A stretch of 64,000 bases of DNA from Bacillus sp. B1-b2 (lineage in GTDB: Bacteria > Bacillota > Bacilli > Bacillales > Cytobacillaceae), in contig NZ_WEHU01000011.1 of assembly GCF_009183415.1 (NCBI RefSeq), positions 1 to 64,000 of the forward strand, given 5' to 3'. The first letter of the stretch is position 1. Each line of letters opens with the position of its first letter. The notes beneath the pieces are model-generated. The model was not told the DNA's origin. It saw nothing but the letters and a program-made list of their open reading frames with translations, and ran no database searches. Positions 28,298 to 38,215 of the stretch are shown piece after piece. A program made the translations under genes and the position numbers.

Positions 28298-28849
28298 ATG
28301 TCTGAAATACCAAAATTCCATGCAACAACGATTTTTGCAGTAAAACATAAAGGTAAATCTGCAATGTCTGGTGATGGACAAGTGACATTTGGGAACGCTG
28401 TTGTAATGAAACATACTGCTCGTAAAGTGAGAAAATTATTTAATGGCAAAGTTATTGCAGGTTTTGCAGGTTCAGTTGCGGATGCCTTTACACTATTTGA
28501 ACTATTTGAAGGAAAATTGGAAGAGTATAATGGGAATTTGCAACGTGCAGCTGTCGAATTGGCTAAACTTTGGCGAAGCGATAAAGTGTTAAGAAGGCTT
28601 GAGGCTATGTTAATTGTAATGAATGAGACAGACTTACTTTTAGTATCTGGAACAGGAGAAGTTATTGAGCCTGATGACGGCATTCTTGCTATCGGTTCTG
28701 GAGGCAACTATGCACTTGCAGCTGGAAGAGCATTGAAAAACTATTCTGGTGAACAGCTATCAGCATATGAAATTGCAAAGGCTGCACTAGAAATTGCTGG
28801 TGACATTTGTGTGTACACTAACAATAATATCATTGTGGAAGAACTATAA
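28298..28849 (+). CDS. hslV: HslV (ClpQ), peptidase subunit of the ClpYQ protease
   Basis: HslV is the proteolytic core partnered with HslU, encoded next. The 183-residue protein has the HslV fold signature ([57 protein letters not shown]). B. subtilis ClpQ begins MSSFHATTIF and uses an N-terminal serine; here the start is [13 protein letters not shown], keeping Ser2 but three residues longer before FHATT. AAGGAGGA lies just upstream. It ends 14 bp before hslU. Confidence 0.96.
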   Translation: MSEIPKFHATTIFAVKHKGKSAMSGDGQVTFGNAVVMKHTARKVRKLFNGKVIAGFAGSVADAFTLFELFEGKLEEYNGNLQRAAVELAKLWRSDKVLRRLEAMLIVMNETDLLLVSGTGEVIEPDDGILAIGSGGNYALAAGRALKNYSGEQLSAYEIAKAALEIAGDICVYTNNNIIVEEL

Positions 28850-28863
28850 GGGAGGAATTACTA

Positions 28864-30276
28864 ATGCAAAAAAGTGCAGGCTTAACACCTCGACAAATTG
28901 TAGAACGTCTTGATCAATATATTGTTGGACAGAAAGATGCAAAGAAAGCTGTTGCTGTAGCATTAAGAAACCGTTTCCGCAGAAGCTTGTTAGACGAAAA
29001 GCTTAGAGATGAAATTAGTCCGAAAAATATTCTTATGATGGGACCAACTGGTGTTGGTAAAACAGAAATAGCAAGAAGAATTGCTAAAATTGTTGCTGCT
29101 CCTTTTGTGAAGGTAGAAGCTACTAAATTTACTGAAGTAGGCTATGTTGGTAGAGATGTGGAATCAATGGTTCGTGATCTTGTAGAGACTTCCGTTCGTT
29201 TAGTAAAGGAAGAGAAAGTCCTTCATGTTAAAGAGAGAGCAGAAATTGCGGCAAATAATCGCCTTGTTGATTTATTAGTACCATCTAATACGAAAAAATC
29301 AGCAAACTATAAAAATCCTCTTGAAATGCTATTCGGAGGAGGAAATACAGAAACAGAACCAGAAGAAACAAGTGCTGAAGAATTAAGCAAGAATGAAAAG
29401 AAGAAAATTATAAAAGAAAAGTTAGCACTTGGTGAGCTAGAAGAAGAAGTAATAACAGTGGAAGTAGAAGAACAACAACCTTCCATGTTTGATATGCTTC
29501 AAGGCTCTGGAATGGAACAAATGGGCATGAACATGCAAGATGCTTTAGGAAGCTTTATGCCAAAGAAAAAGAAAAAACGTAAGTTAACTGTAAGAGAAGC
29601 ACGTACCGTACTTATTAATGAAGAAGCACAAAAGCTTATTGATATGGACGAAGTTACACAAGAAGCTGTTGTTCGTGCAGAACAGATGGGAATCATTTTT
29701 ATCGACGAAATTGATAAAATTGCTAGTAAATCAAACGGAGGTTCTTCTTCAGCAGATGTATCTAGAGAAGGTGTTCAACGAGATATATTACCAGTTGTAG
29801 AGGGGTCTACAGTAGTGACGAAATATGGATCTGTAAAAACTGATCATGTTCTATTTATTGCTGCTGGTGCATTTCATATGTCAAAGCCATCTGATTTAAT
29901 TCCTGAGCTTCAAGGTCGTTTTCCAATTCGTGTAGAGCTTACAAAATTAACGGTTGATGATTTCTATCGTATTTTAGTAGAGCCTGATAATGCATTAGTT
30001 AAACAATATAGAGCATTATTGCAAACGGAAGGTATAGAAATTGAATTTTCTGACGATGCTATTCGTAAGATAGCAGAAGTGGCTTATGATGTAAATCAAA
30101 ATACTGATAATATTGGAGCGAGAAGACTTCATACTATTTTAGAGAAATTATTAGAAGATTTATCATTTGAAGCACCAGAAATTACAATGGAAAAGATTAC
30201 AATAACTCCTCAATATGTCGAGGAAAAACTAGGAGCAATTTCTAGAAATAAAGATTTGAGCCAATTCATACTGTAA
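28864..30276 (+). CDS. hslU: HslU (ClpY), ATPase subunit of the ClpYQ protease
   Basis: HslU unfolds substrates and feeds them to HslV. The 470-residue AAA+ protein starts with [17 protein letters not shown] and has Walker [14 protein letters not shown] (about 60-72), a long intermediate domain (about 110-260, with an acidic stretch [12 protein letters not shown]), Walker [12 protein letters not shown], and the sensor-2 region [17 protein letters not shown]. It is tightly coupled to hslV and 80 bp before codY. Confidence 0.97.
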   Translation: MQKSAGLTPRQIVERLDQYIVGQKDAKKAVAVALRNRFRRSLLDEKLRDEISPKNILMMGPTGVGKTEIARRIAKIVAAPFVKVEATKFTEVGYVGRDVESMVRDLVETSVRLVKEEKVLHVKERAEIAANNRLVDLLVPSNTKKSANYKNPLEMLFGGGNTETEPEETSAEELSKNEKKKIIKEKLALGELEEEVITVEVEEQQPSMFDMLQGSGMEQMGMNMQDALGSFMPKKKKKRKLTVREARTVLINEEAQKLIDMDEVTQEAVVRAEQMGIIFIDEIDKIASKSNGGSSSADVSREGVQRDILPVVEGSTVVTKYGSVKTDHVLFIAAGAFHMSKPSDLIPELQGRFPIRVELTKLTVDDFYRILVEPDNALVKQYRALLQTEGIEIEFSDDAIRKIAEVAYDVNQNTDNIGARRLHTILEKLLEDLSFEAPEITMEKITITPQYVEEKLGAISRNKDLSQFIL

Positions 30277-30356
30277 GATCAAGATAAATACTCCTTTAAG
30301 GTTAGTAATTGAAGATTCATTATAGCATTGGTTTTAGTTAATAGGAGGAAAAGGAA

Positions 30357-31136
30357 ATGGATTTATTAACAAAAACAAGAAAGATTAATTCTATGCTCCA
30401 ACGAGCAGCTGGTAAGCCTGTAAACTTTAAAGAAATGGCTGAGACTTTAAGTGAAGTAATTGAAGCAAATATTTTTGTTGTTAGCAGAAGAGGAAAATTA
30501 TTAGGTTTTGCTGTTAACCAACACATTGAAAATGATCGAATTGAAAAGATGTTAGAAAATCGTCAATTCCCAGAAGAGTACACTAATAATTTATTTAATA
30601 TCCAAACAACTTCAAGTAATTTAGGAATAGATAGTGAATATACTGCTTTCCCTATCGAAAACAAGGACCTTTTTGCTAAAGGTTTAACTACTATTGTTCC
30701 TATTATCGGTGGTGGAGAAAGACTTGGAACATTGATTCTAGCTAGACTACAAGAGCAATTTCATGATGATGATCTAATCTTAGCTGAATACGGTGCTACT
30801 GTTGTAGGAATGGAAATTCTTCGTGAGAAAGCGGAAGAAATTGAAGAAGAAGCTAGAAGTAAGGCTGTTGTGCAAATGGCTATTAGTTCCTTATCTTATA
30901 GTGAATTAGAAGCGATTGAACATATTTTTGAAGAGTTAAATGGTAATGAAGGATTATTAGTTGCATCTAAAATTGCAGACCGTGTAGGAATTACTAGATC
31001 TGTTATTGTTAATGCACTACGTAAATTAGAAAGTGCTGGAGTTATTGAATCACGTTCATTAGGTATGAAAGGTACTTATATTAAAGTACTTAATGATAAG
31101 TTCTTACTTGAGCTTGAAAAACTAAAAACTAATTAA
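30357..31136 (+). CDS. codY: CodY, GTP- and branched-chain amino acid-sensing global regulator
   Basis: CodY represses stationary-phase genes when isoleucine/leucine/valine and GTP are abundant. The 259-residue protein has an N-terminal GAF-type ligand domain (about 1-155) and a C-terminal winged helix ([32 protein letters not shown]). The length matches B. subtilis CodY (259). AGGAGGAAAAGGA precedes ATG 30357. It lies directly upstream of the fla/che locus, which CodY represses in B. subtilis. Confidence 0.98.
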   Translation: MDLLTKTRKINSMLQRAAGKPVNFKEMAETLSEVIEANIFVVSRRGKLLGFAVNQHIENDRIEKMLENRQFPEEYTNNLFNIQTTSSNLGIDSEYTAFPIENKDLFAKGLTTIVPIIGGGERLGTLILARLQEQFHDDDLILAEYGATVVGMEILREKAEEIEEEARSKAVVQMAISSLSYSELEAIEHIFEELNGNEGLLVASKIADRVGITRSVIVNALRKLESAGVIESRSLGMKGTYIKVLNDKFLLELEKLKTN

Positions 31137-31143
31137 TACTAAC

Positions 31144-31177
31144 AAAAACCTTTTTGCCAGAGCAGAAAGGTTTTTTG
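31144..31177 (+). terminator. Terminator after codY
   Basis: Stem AAAAACCTTT / AAAGGTTTTTT with a short inner extension and T run to 31176. It separates the codY unit from fla/che. Confidence 0.85.
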
Positions 31178-31843
31178 TTTCATTTCAAACATGATAATAT
31201 AGATCGAAAACAGAAAAAGATATGTAAGTAATTGAATAACTTTGTTACCATTAATTTTCATTTACATGATGAAGCTATTTCGAGTATATTATGTAGGTAG
31301 CCAAGCGATATAACTTCTAACAAACATCACACAAATAAACTTCAAAAAAGAATCTATTATTTTTTTTGTAAAAATAACTAGGTTTCCTCCAGTAATATAT
31401 CATCTCGGTTCTTTTTATGACTAAATCATGTTCACAACTTTGGAAATGAGTATAGCATGTAAAAAGAGCATTTCATCCCAATAAAAATAAAAAAATCAAC
31501 TGTTTTTTCTCTCATTTTTTACCAATTATTTTTCATTTACATGACATGATCATTACAAGTATAGTAATCATGCAGACATCAAATAACATGGCTTATTAGT
31601 CCTTATATACTATGATAATAGTAGCTTATACTAAATGAAATATGGATAAAGTATATAATTTATAGCACCAATTGTTCCTTTTTATTCATCATTTTAACTA
31701 AAATAGTACAAAAGAATTATTAAATTTAACCTTATTTTCATGGACATATTATGACAAATTAATTAAAATAAACTCTATCATGTAAAAAAATCGCCATAAT
31801 ACAGCAAAATTCTACATTTTTATCGAAATTGAGGTGAATGGTT
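31178..31843 (+). promoter_or_regulatory. fla/che upstream region with duplicated promoter-like segments
   Basis: About 660 bp of AT-rich non-coding DNA. Two similar segments, each with ACCA, TTTTCATTTACATGA and a downstream TATA box, lie at about 31247-31290 and 31520-31566. In both, TTTACA and TATATT or TATAGT are 18 bp apart, giving two candidate sigma-A promoters (31261-31290 and 31536-31565). A sigma-D-like TATA-N15-AGCGATAT is at 31285-31311. AATTTTCATTTACAT-type sequence is a weak CodY-box match. Promoter use is inferred from pattern only. Confidence 0.45.
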
Positions 31844-32227
31844 GTGAAACTTTTCTCAAATACAATATCTACACTTGAAAATGCCATAAATTATGCAAAT
31901 ACAAAACAAAAAGTTATATCGCAAAATATCGCAAACGTAGATACACCGAACTACAAAGCGAAGGAAGTAACTTTTAAAGATACGCTAAATCAAACAATGG
32001 AAGCAAAGCTAACTAATACGAAGCATATTCCTTTTAGCGGAAGTAGCAGTTCTAGTTCTAAAGTAGTTACTAGAACAGATGTAGCTTACAATAGTAACGG
32101 AAATAGCGTGGATATGGATAAAGAAATGACTGATCTCGCTACAAACCAGATTTATTATAATGCGCTTATTGAAAGAATTAGTGGGAAATTTAATTCATTG
32201 CAAACTGTAATCAGAGGAGGAAAGTAA
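31844..32227 (+). CDS. flgB: FlgB, proximal rod protein
   Basis: FlgB is a rod subunit of the basal body exported by the flagellar type III apparatus. The 127-residue protein has the rod signature ISQNIANVDTPNYKAKEVTF near the N-terminus and ALIERISGKFNSLQTVI at the C-terminus. GTG 31844 is chosen because GAGGTGA is 6 bp before it and B. subtilis FlgB also begins MKLFS; the in-frame ATG 31838 abuts the ribosome binding site. First gene of the fla/che locus. Confidence 0.95.
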   Translation: MKLFSNTISTLENAINYANTKQKVISQNIANVDTPNYKAKEVTFKDTLNQTMEAKLTNTKHIPFSGSSSSSSKVVTRTDVAYNSNGNSVDMDKEMTDLATNQIYYNALIERISGKFNSLQTVIRGGK

Positions 32228-32228
32228 G

Positions 32229-32678
32229 ATGACTATATTTCATAGTATGAACACTACAGCATCTGCTTTAACTGCTCAGCGGTTACGAATGGATGTAATT
32301 TCATCTAATATGGCAAACGTGGATACAACAAGAGGTAAGCTAGTAAACGGCGAATGGCAGCCTTACACGAGAAAGCAAGTAGTCTTTCAATCACAAGAAG
32401 GTAAATCATTTGCTTCGCACTTAAGTGCAGCTCAAGGAAGTAGCGCTGGAAATGGAGTAAAGGTAACAAGTATACAAGAAGATGATACTCCTTATGAGAT
32501 GGTGTATAACCCAGAGCATCCAGATGCTGATGCAGACGGATATGTTAAGATGCCAAACGTTGATCCATTACGTGAAATGGTGGATTTAATGAGTGCAACC
32601 AGATCTTATGAAGCGAACGTGACAGTATTAAATGCATCAAAGAGTATGTTGATGAAAACATTAGAAATCGGCAAATAA
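32229..32678 (+). CDS. flgC: FlgC, rod protein
   Basis: A 149-residue rod subunit with MDVISSNMANVDTTRGKLVNGEWQPY, and the C-terminal EMVDLMSATRSYEANVTVLNASKSMLMKTLEIGK typical of FlgC. It starts one base after flgB, with GGAGGAAAG in the end of flgB. It assembles with FlgB and FliE on the MS ring. Confidence 0.97.
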   Translation: MTIFHSMNTTASALTAQRLRMDVISSNMANVDTTRGKLVNGEWQPYTRKQVVFQSQEGKSFASHLSAAQGSSAGNGVKVTSIQEDDTPYEMVYNPEHPDADADGYVKMPNVDPLREMVDLMSATRSYEANVTVLNASKSMLMKTLEIGK

Positions 32679-32697
32679 AAGCTAGAAGGAGTAAACG

Positions 32698-33006
32698 ATG
32701 GCACCTATTAACTTAAGTTCTGTATCACAAGCATTACCTTTAACAAATACAAGTACTGTAGCTAAAAGCTCGGTAGCAGATACACAAAAAAGCTTTGCTT
32801 CATTTTTAAAAGAATCTATTAATAATGTAAATGAAGCGCAAAATGCTTCAGATGTACTAACTAACAAGCTAGCTAAAGGGGAAGACGTGGATTTATCTCA
32901 AGTAATGATTACATCCCAAAAAGCAAGTATTACATTACAGGCTACTATGGAGATTCGTAATAAAGCAGTAGAGGCTTATCAAGAGATGATGAGAATGTCT
33001 GTATAG
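32698..33006 (+). CDS. fliE: FliE, MS ring-rod junction protein
   Basis: A 102-residue protein. The C-terminal half (VNEAQNASDVLTNKLAKGEDVDLSQVMITSQKAS, LTLQAT-like ITLQATMEIRNKAVEAYQEMMRMSV) matches FliE. It links the FliF ring to the rod. AAGGAG precedes ATG 32698. Confidence 0.96.
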   Translation: MAPINLSSVSQALPLTNTSTVAKSSVADTQKSFASFLKESINNVNEAQNASDVLTNKLAKGEDVDLSQVMITSQKASITLQATMEIRNKAVEAYQEMMRMSV

Positions 33007-33057
33007 TTAAACTTAAGCGGTTATTAGCTTATAAATCATGGTAACCGGGGGAATATA

Positions 33058-34659
33058 ATGAAAGAGAATCTAAACAAGATGTTTAATCCGTTAAAAGAAT
33101 ATTGGGGAAGTCGTTCAAAAAAGCAAAAGACCTTTACTATAAGTGGATTACTTTTGCTTCTTCTTCTTGTTATTTTTACAACGTATTTCTTTACAAGAGA
33201 TAATTTAGTTCCACTATACAGTAATCTACAACCATCAGAGACAGGTGCAATAAAAGAAAACTTAGATAGTAAAGGGATTACATCAGTGATATCTGATGGT
33301 GGAACGACAATAAGCGTTCCTGAAGATTCAGTTGATACTTTAAAAGTACAACTTGCTTCTGAGGGAATTCCTGAGTCTGGTAGCATTGATTATTCATTTT
33401 TTAGCGAAAATGCAAGTTTTGGAATGACGGATAATGAATTCGATGTTTTAAAGTTAGATGCCCTGCAAACAGAAATTTCGAACCTTATTAAAGGGATAGA
33501 TGGAATTAATGAGGCGGATGTTGTTATTACATTACCTGAAGAAAGTGTCTTTGTTTCAGATCAAGGTGGAGAAGCTACAGCCTCTATTGTCCTAAATACA
33601 AAAGCCGGCTATAACTTCTCAGAAAATCAAATCAAAGGGTTATACACACTTGTGTCCAAAAGTGTTCCAAACCTTCCTACAGATAATATCGTCATAACAA
33701 ACCAAAACTTTGAGTATTTTGACTTAAATTCTTCAAATAATTCTGCAACTGATACTTTTACATCGCAAAATAATGTGAAGAAACAAATTGAAAGAGATAT
33801 ACAAAGACAAGTTCAAACAATGTTAGGTACATTAATGGGTCAAGATAAAGTCGTAGTTTCTGTAACTGCTGATATTGACTTTACCCAAGAAAATAGAGAA
33901 GAAAACCTAGTAACACCAGTTGATGAAGAAAATATGGCTGGTATTGCTGTTAGCGCACAAAATATTACAGAAACATATGCAGGTGAAAATGCAGCAGATG
34001 CTGCGGGAGTAGTTCAAGCAGAAGAAGGAACAGATACTACTACCTATAATGCTGAAACTGGTGCAGGAACTGGAAACGGTGATTATGAGAAAACAGAAAG
34101 CACAGTTAACAGTGAAGTAAACCGTATTAAGAAACAAATTGTAGAAAGTCCATATAAAGTTCGTGATTTAGGTATTCAAGTAATGGTGGAGCCACCTACA
34201 GCGGATGATCCGACTTCATTATCACAAGAAAGTATTGATGATATTCAAAATATTTTAAGTACGATTGTTAGAACATCTATTGATAAGACTTCAACGGATG
34301 GGGAAGAATTAACAGAAGATCAAATCAATAATAAGATCGCTGTATCTGTTCAAAAGTTTAATGGTAAGTCAGCAACACAACAAGCGGCTGCTACCACTTC
34401 TATTCCTTGGTGGGTTTATGCAGTTGGTGGCGTATTATTAGCAGTTATTATTCTATTAATCTTCTTATTTATGAGAGCAAGAAAGAAAAAACAAGCAGAA
34501 GAAGTAGAAGAAATTATTCAGCCAGTACCATCTGTAGCTGATGTGAATACAGAGCAGGAAACAGAAGGAACAATCCGCAAAAAGCAATTAGAAAAAATGG
34601 CGAAGGAAAAACCAGAGGAATTTGCAAAACTACTTCGTACATGGATTACGGAAGATTAA
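33058..34659 (+). CDS. fliF: FliF, MS-ring protein
   Basis: FliF makes the membrane ring on which rod, C ring and export gate are built. The 533-residue protein has two membrane segments (about 24-44 and 447-470), a periplasmic-side ring-building motif region (LVPLYSNLQPSETGAIKENLDSKGI, PESGSIDYSFFSE) and a C-terminal cytoplasmic tail that binds FliG (EKPEEFAKLLRTWITED). GGGGGA precedes ATG 33058. It stops 12 bp before fliG. Confidence 0.97.
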   Translation: MKENLNKMFNPLKEYWGSRSKKQKTFTISGLLLLLLLVIFTTYFFTRDNLVPLYSNLQPSETGAIKENLDSKGITSVISDGGTTISVPEDSVDTLKVQLASEGIPESGSIDYSFFSENASFGMTDNEFDVLKLDALQTEISNLIKGIDGINEADVVITLPEESVFVSDQGGEATASIVLNTKAGYNFSENQIKGLYTLVSKSVPNLPTDNIVITNQNFEYFDLNSSNNSATDTFTSQNNVKKQIERDIQRQVQTMLGTLMGQDKVVVSVTADIDFTQENREENLVTPVDEENMAGIAVSAQNITETYAGENAADAAGVVQAEEGTDTTTYNAETGAGTGNGDYEKTESTVNSEVNRIKKQIVESPYKVRDLGIQVMVEPPTADDPTSLSQESIDDIQNILSTIVRTSIDKTSTDGEELTEDQINNKIAVSVQKFNGKSATQQAAATTSIPWWVYAVGGVLLAVIILLIFLFMRARKKKQAEEVEEIIQPVPSVADVNTEQETEGTIRKKQLEKMAKEKPEEFAKLLRTWITED

Positions 34660-34671
34660 GGAGTGAAGTAA

Positions 34672-35688
34672 TTGGCTAGAAAAGAGTCAAATGAGTTATC
34701 AGGTAAACAAAAGGCTGCAATTCTCCTTATTTCCCTTGGTCCTGATGTTGCAGCATCTGTTTACAAACATTTAGGCGAAGAAGAAATTGAGCAGCTTTCA
34801 CTTGAAATTTCAGGAGTAAGAAAAGTAGAGACTAATTCCAAAGATCATGTTTTAGAGGAATTTCATAATATCGCCCTTGCGCAAGACTATATTTCGCAAG
34901 GGGGTATAGGATATGCAAAAACAGTCCTTGAAAAGGCACTTGGTTCGGAACAAGCATCGATAATATTAAATAGACTTACTTCTTCTCTTCAAGTCAGACC
35001 GTTTGATTTTGCAAGAAAAGCAGATCCAAGTCAGATATTTAATTTTATACAAAATGAGCATCCACAAACAATTGCTTTAATTCTATCTTATCTAGAACCT
35101 ACTCAAGCAGGGCAGATTTTATCTGAGCTTCCTCAAGAGGTACAAGCAGATATTGCTAGAAGAATAGCAGTGATGGATAGTACATCACCTGAGATTATTA
35201 ATGAAATAGAACAAGTTCTTGAAAGAAAACTATCTAGCACAGTAACACAGGATTATACTCAAACTGGCGGGATTGAAGCAGTAGTAGAAGTTCTTAATGG
35301 TGTAGATAGATCTACAGAACGTACTATTTTAGATGCATTAGAAATTCAAGATCCTGAATTAGCTGAAGAAATTAAGAAACGTATGTTTGTATTCGAAGAT
35401 ATCGTTACACTTGATAATCGTGCGATTCAAAGAATTATCCGTGATTGTGAAAACGAAGATCTTATGCTTTCATTAAAAGTTTCTGGTGATGAAGTTAAAG
35501 AAATTGTTTATAGCAATATGTCTACAAGAATGGTTGAATCCTTTAAAGAAGAAATGGAATTTATGGGACCTGTACGTTTGAAAGATGTAGAAGAAGCACA
35601 ATCAAGAATTGTTGCGATTATAAGACGTTTAGAAGATGCTGGTGAAATTGTAGTTGCTCGTGGCGGAGGAGATGATATTATTGTCTAG
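34672..35688 (+). CDS. fliG: FliG, C-ring motor switch protein
   Basis: FliG transmits torque from MotA to the rotor. The 338-residue protein has the N-terminal FliF-binding domain (KQKAAILLISLGPDVAASVYKHLGEEEIEQLS), the middle EHPQTIALILSYLEP motif, and the C-terminal charged torque helix (DLMLSLKVSGDEVKEIVYSNMSTRM). Translation starts at TTG 34672 after GGAGTGA. It overlaps fliH. Confidence 0.97.
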   Translation: MARKESNELSGKQKAAILLISLGPDVAASVYKHLGEEEIEQLSLEISGVRKVETNSKDHVLEEFHNIALAQDYISQGGIGYAKTVLEKALGSEQASIILNRLTSSLQVRPFDFARKADPSQIFNFIQNEHPQTIALILSYLEPTQAGQILSELPQEVQADIARRIAVMDSTSPEIINEIEQVLERKLSSTVTQDYTQTGGIEAVVEVLNGVDRSTERTILDALEIQDPELAEEIKKRMFVFEDIVTLDNRAIQRIIRDCENEDLMLSLKVSGDEVKEIVYSNMSTRMVESFKEEMEFMGPVRLKDVEEAQSRIVAIIRRLEDAGEIVVARGGGDDIIV

Positions 35689-36439
35689 GATTTTTAAGTC
35701 TGCATGGGCCAATCAACCAGATACTAATCAAAAAGTAATAAATATTCGCTATATAGATACAGTAAATGATGATTTTAGAAAAAGTCAGGAATTATCTTAT
35801 CAGGAATATCAAGATATCATTGCCAAAGCACATCAAGAAGCAGAACAAATAAAACAGCAGGCAATGTATGAATTGGAACAGGCGAATGAGCAAGTGGGTC
35901 TGATGTATAGTAATTGGGAAACAGAAAAGCTTGAGCTTATGGAACAGGCTAGAACAGAGGGCTTTCATTCAGGATTTGAAGAAGGTCGTAATCAGGCTTA
36001 CCAAGAAGCATCAGTTTTCATTAAAGAAGCGAAAGAATCGATCGTTGCTGCAAAAAATGATTACAATAATTACTTGCAATCAGCAGAGAGTACAATATTA
36101 AACTTAGCAATCCAAGTTTCAGAGAAAATCATTCATCATTCTATTGAAAAGGATGAGAAATATTTTCTTCATTTAGTAGAGAATGCATTACGTGATGTAA
36201 GAAAGCAAAGAGAAATTCAATTACATGTACATCCATCTCATTATCCAATGATTTTAGGAGAAAAAGAAGAATTACTACAATTATTTCCTGCTCCACCTAA
36301 TCTGTTTATCTTTCCAGATGAATCATTACCTGAGAATGGTTGCTTAATAGAAACAGCCAATGGACAACTAGATGCGTCAATTGATACACAGTTAACAATC
36401 GTGAAAGAAAAATTGTTAGAGATACTGGAGAGTGAGTAA
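35681..36439 (+). CDS. fliH: FliH, regulator of the export ATPase
   Basis: FliH binds and restrains FliI and links it to the C ring. The 252-residue protein has a central coiled coil (IIAKAHQEAEQIKQQAMYELEQANEQ to ARTEGFHSGFEEGRNQAYQEA) and a C-terminal V-ATPase E-like domain (QVSEKIIHHSIEKDEKYFLHLVENALRDV). The start is uncertain: TTG 35681 lies about 10 bp after GGAGGA, while ATG 35672 is only 1 bp from it. Either way it overlaps the end of fliG. Confidence 0.9.
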   Translation: MSRIFKSAWANQPDTNQKVINIRYIDTVNDDFRKSQELSYQEYQDIIAKAHQEAEQIKQQAMYELEQANEQVGLMYSNWETEKLELMEQARTEGFHSGFEEGRNQAYQEASVFIKEAKESIVAAKNDYNNYLQSAESTILNLAIQVSEKIIHHSIEKDEKYFLHLVENALRDVRKQREIQLHVHPSHYPMILGEKEELLQLFPAPPNLFIFPDESLPENGCLIETANGQLDASIDTQLTIVKEKLLEILESE

Positions 36440-36442
36440 GGA

Positions 36443-37759
36443 ATGAGAGCAGAGGAATTGCTTGACTCGATTGCATCGATTGATTCTTACAAACATTATG
36501 GACGAGTGAAAAAAGTAGTAGGATTAATGATTGAATCACAAGGTCCTGAAAGTTCAATTGGTGATGTTTGTCATATCATTATAGGTTCAAAAAATAAACG
36601 TAAAATTAAAGCGGAAGTAGTAGGTTTTAATGACGGAAATATTATTTTGATGCCTTACACATCGGTAAATGATATATCACCAGGATGTTTAGTCGAAGCA
36701 ACGTCCGTTCCTTTAGAAATTAAGGTTGGCCCTGATTTAATTGGTACTGCGGTTGATGCATTAGGAATGCCTTTAGATGGTTCTATGCTACCTAAAGGTT
36801 TGAAATCAGTACCGATTGATCAAGACCCACCAAATCCTTTAAAACGCCCGCCCATCTCAGAATCAATTGAAGTTGGAGTTCGATTAATTGATGGTCTTTT
36901 AACGGTAGGAAACGGTCAAAGAATCGGTATCTTTGCAGGAAGTGGTGTAGGTAAAAGTACACTCCTTGGCATGATTGCTAGAAATACAAAAGCTGATTTA
37001 AATGTTATTGCGTTAATAGGGGAACGTGGTCGTGAAGTTAGAGAATTTATAGAAAGAGACCTCGGTCCAGAAGGTTTGAAAAGATCTATCGTTGTTGTTG
37101 CAACCTCTGATCAACCGGCATTAATGCGAATTAAAGGTGCATACACTGCTACAGCTATAGCAGAGTATTTTCGAGATAAAGGCTTAAACGTCATGTTAAT
37201 GATGGATTCTGTTACTCGTGTCGCAATGGCTCAAAGGGAAGTGGGATTAGCAATAGGAGAGCCTCCTACTACAAAAGGATATACTCCTTCTGTATTCGCC
37301 ATTCTGCCAAAGCTACTAGAGAGAACAGGTACAAATGAACATGGAAGTATTACTGCATTCTATACAGTACTAGTTGATGGTGATGATATGAACGAACCAA
37401 TAGCAGATACTGTTCGAGGAATATTGGATGGACATTATGTCTTAGATAGGACCTTAGCGAATAAAGGTCAGTATCCAGCAGTTAATGTCTTAAAAAGTGT
37501 TAGTAGGGTAATGAATCATATTGTTCCAAAAGAACATGTTAAGGCAGCTGAAAGATTAAGAGACCTTTTAAGTACGTATATTCATTCAGAGGATTTAATA
37601 AATATTGGTGCATATAAAAGAGGTTCTTCAAAAGAAATTGATGCAGCCATCCAACGATACCCAAATATACTATCTTATATTAAACAATCAACAGATGAGA
37701 AGGTCTCTATTGAGGAAAGTCTACAATCCTTATTAACCTTAGTGGGAGCAGAGGGATAA
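36443..37759 (+). CDS. fliI: FliI, flagellar export ATPase
   Basis: FliI powers and orders export through the flagellar type III gate. The 438-residue ATPase resembles F1 beta: Walker A GIFAGSGVGKSTLLGMIARN, IGERGREVREFIERD, Walker B GLNVMLMMDSVTR, and GEPPTTKGYTPSVFA. AGTAAGGA precedes ATG 36443, 3 bp after fliH. Confidence 0.98.
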   Translation: MRAEELLDSIASIDSYKHYGRVKKVVGLMIESQGPESSIGDVCHIIIGSKNKRKIKAEVVGFNDGNIILMPYTSVNDISPGCLVEATSVPLEIKVGPDLIGTAVDALGMPLDGSMLPKGLKSVPIDQDPPNPLKRPPISESIEVGVRLIDGLLTVGNGQRIGIFAGSGVGKSTLLGMIARNTKADLNVIALIGERGREVREFIERDLGPEGLKRSIVVVATSDQPALMRIKGAYTATAIAEYFRDKGLNVMLMMDSVTRVAMAQREVGLAIGEPPTTKGYTPSVFAILPKLLERTGTNEHGSITAFYTVLVDGDDMNEPIADTVRGILDGHYVLDRTLANKGQYPAVNVLKSVSRVMNHIVPKEHVKAAERLRDLLSTYIHSEDLINIGAYKRGSSKEIDAAIQRYPNILSYIKQSTDEKVSIEESLQSLLTLVGAEG

Positions 37760-37762
37760 TAA

Positions 37763-38215
37763 ATGAGCTATCGATTTAAATTTGAAAAAATTTTAGCGAT
37801 TAGAGAAAGAGAAAAAGAAGAAGCTGGTTCTGTCTATAATCAGTCAGTAAAGCGATTTGAGGAAGCAGCAGAAAACTTATATGAATTATTAAAAAGGAAA
37901 GAAGATTTAGAAATCTATCAAGCTAGTAAATTATCTTCAGGACTTTCTATTCAAGAAATTAGGCATAATCAGCAATTTATTGGTAACTTAACAAAAACGA
38001 TTGAACATAGTCAAAAAGTCGTTCAAAACGCACGTACTTCCATGAGTTTTTATCAAGAAAAACTATTAGAAAAGAACTTAGAAGTTAAGAAATTTATAAA
38101 AATAAAAGAAAATGGTCATACCAATTATTTATTAGAAGAAAAAGCAGAAGAAGCAAAGCTAATGGACGAAATTTCCTTACAGCAGTTCATGCAGCATGAA
38201 AAGGTAGGTGGTTAA
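37763..38215 (+). CDS. fliJ: FliJ, export chaperone/coupling protein
   Basis: A 150-residue, almost entirely coiled-coil protein (FKFEKILAIREREKEEAGSVYNQSVKRFEEAAENLYELLKRKEDLE and onward), as expected for FliJ, which links FliI to FlhA. It lies 3 bp after fliI and abuts the next gene. Confidence 0.93.
   Translation: MSYRFKFEKILAIREREKEEAGSVYNQSVKRFEEAAENLYELLKRKEDLEIYQASKLSSGLSIQEIRHNQQFIGNLTKTIEHSQKVVQNARTSMSFYQEKLLEKNLEVKKFIKIKENGHTNYLLEEKAEEAKLMDEISLQQFMQHEKVGG

Noticed and set aside
28279-28707. Minus-strand ORF opposite hslV
   Set aside because: It mirrors the conserved hslV frame and has no matching product.
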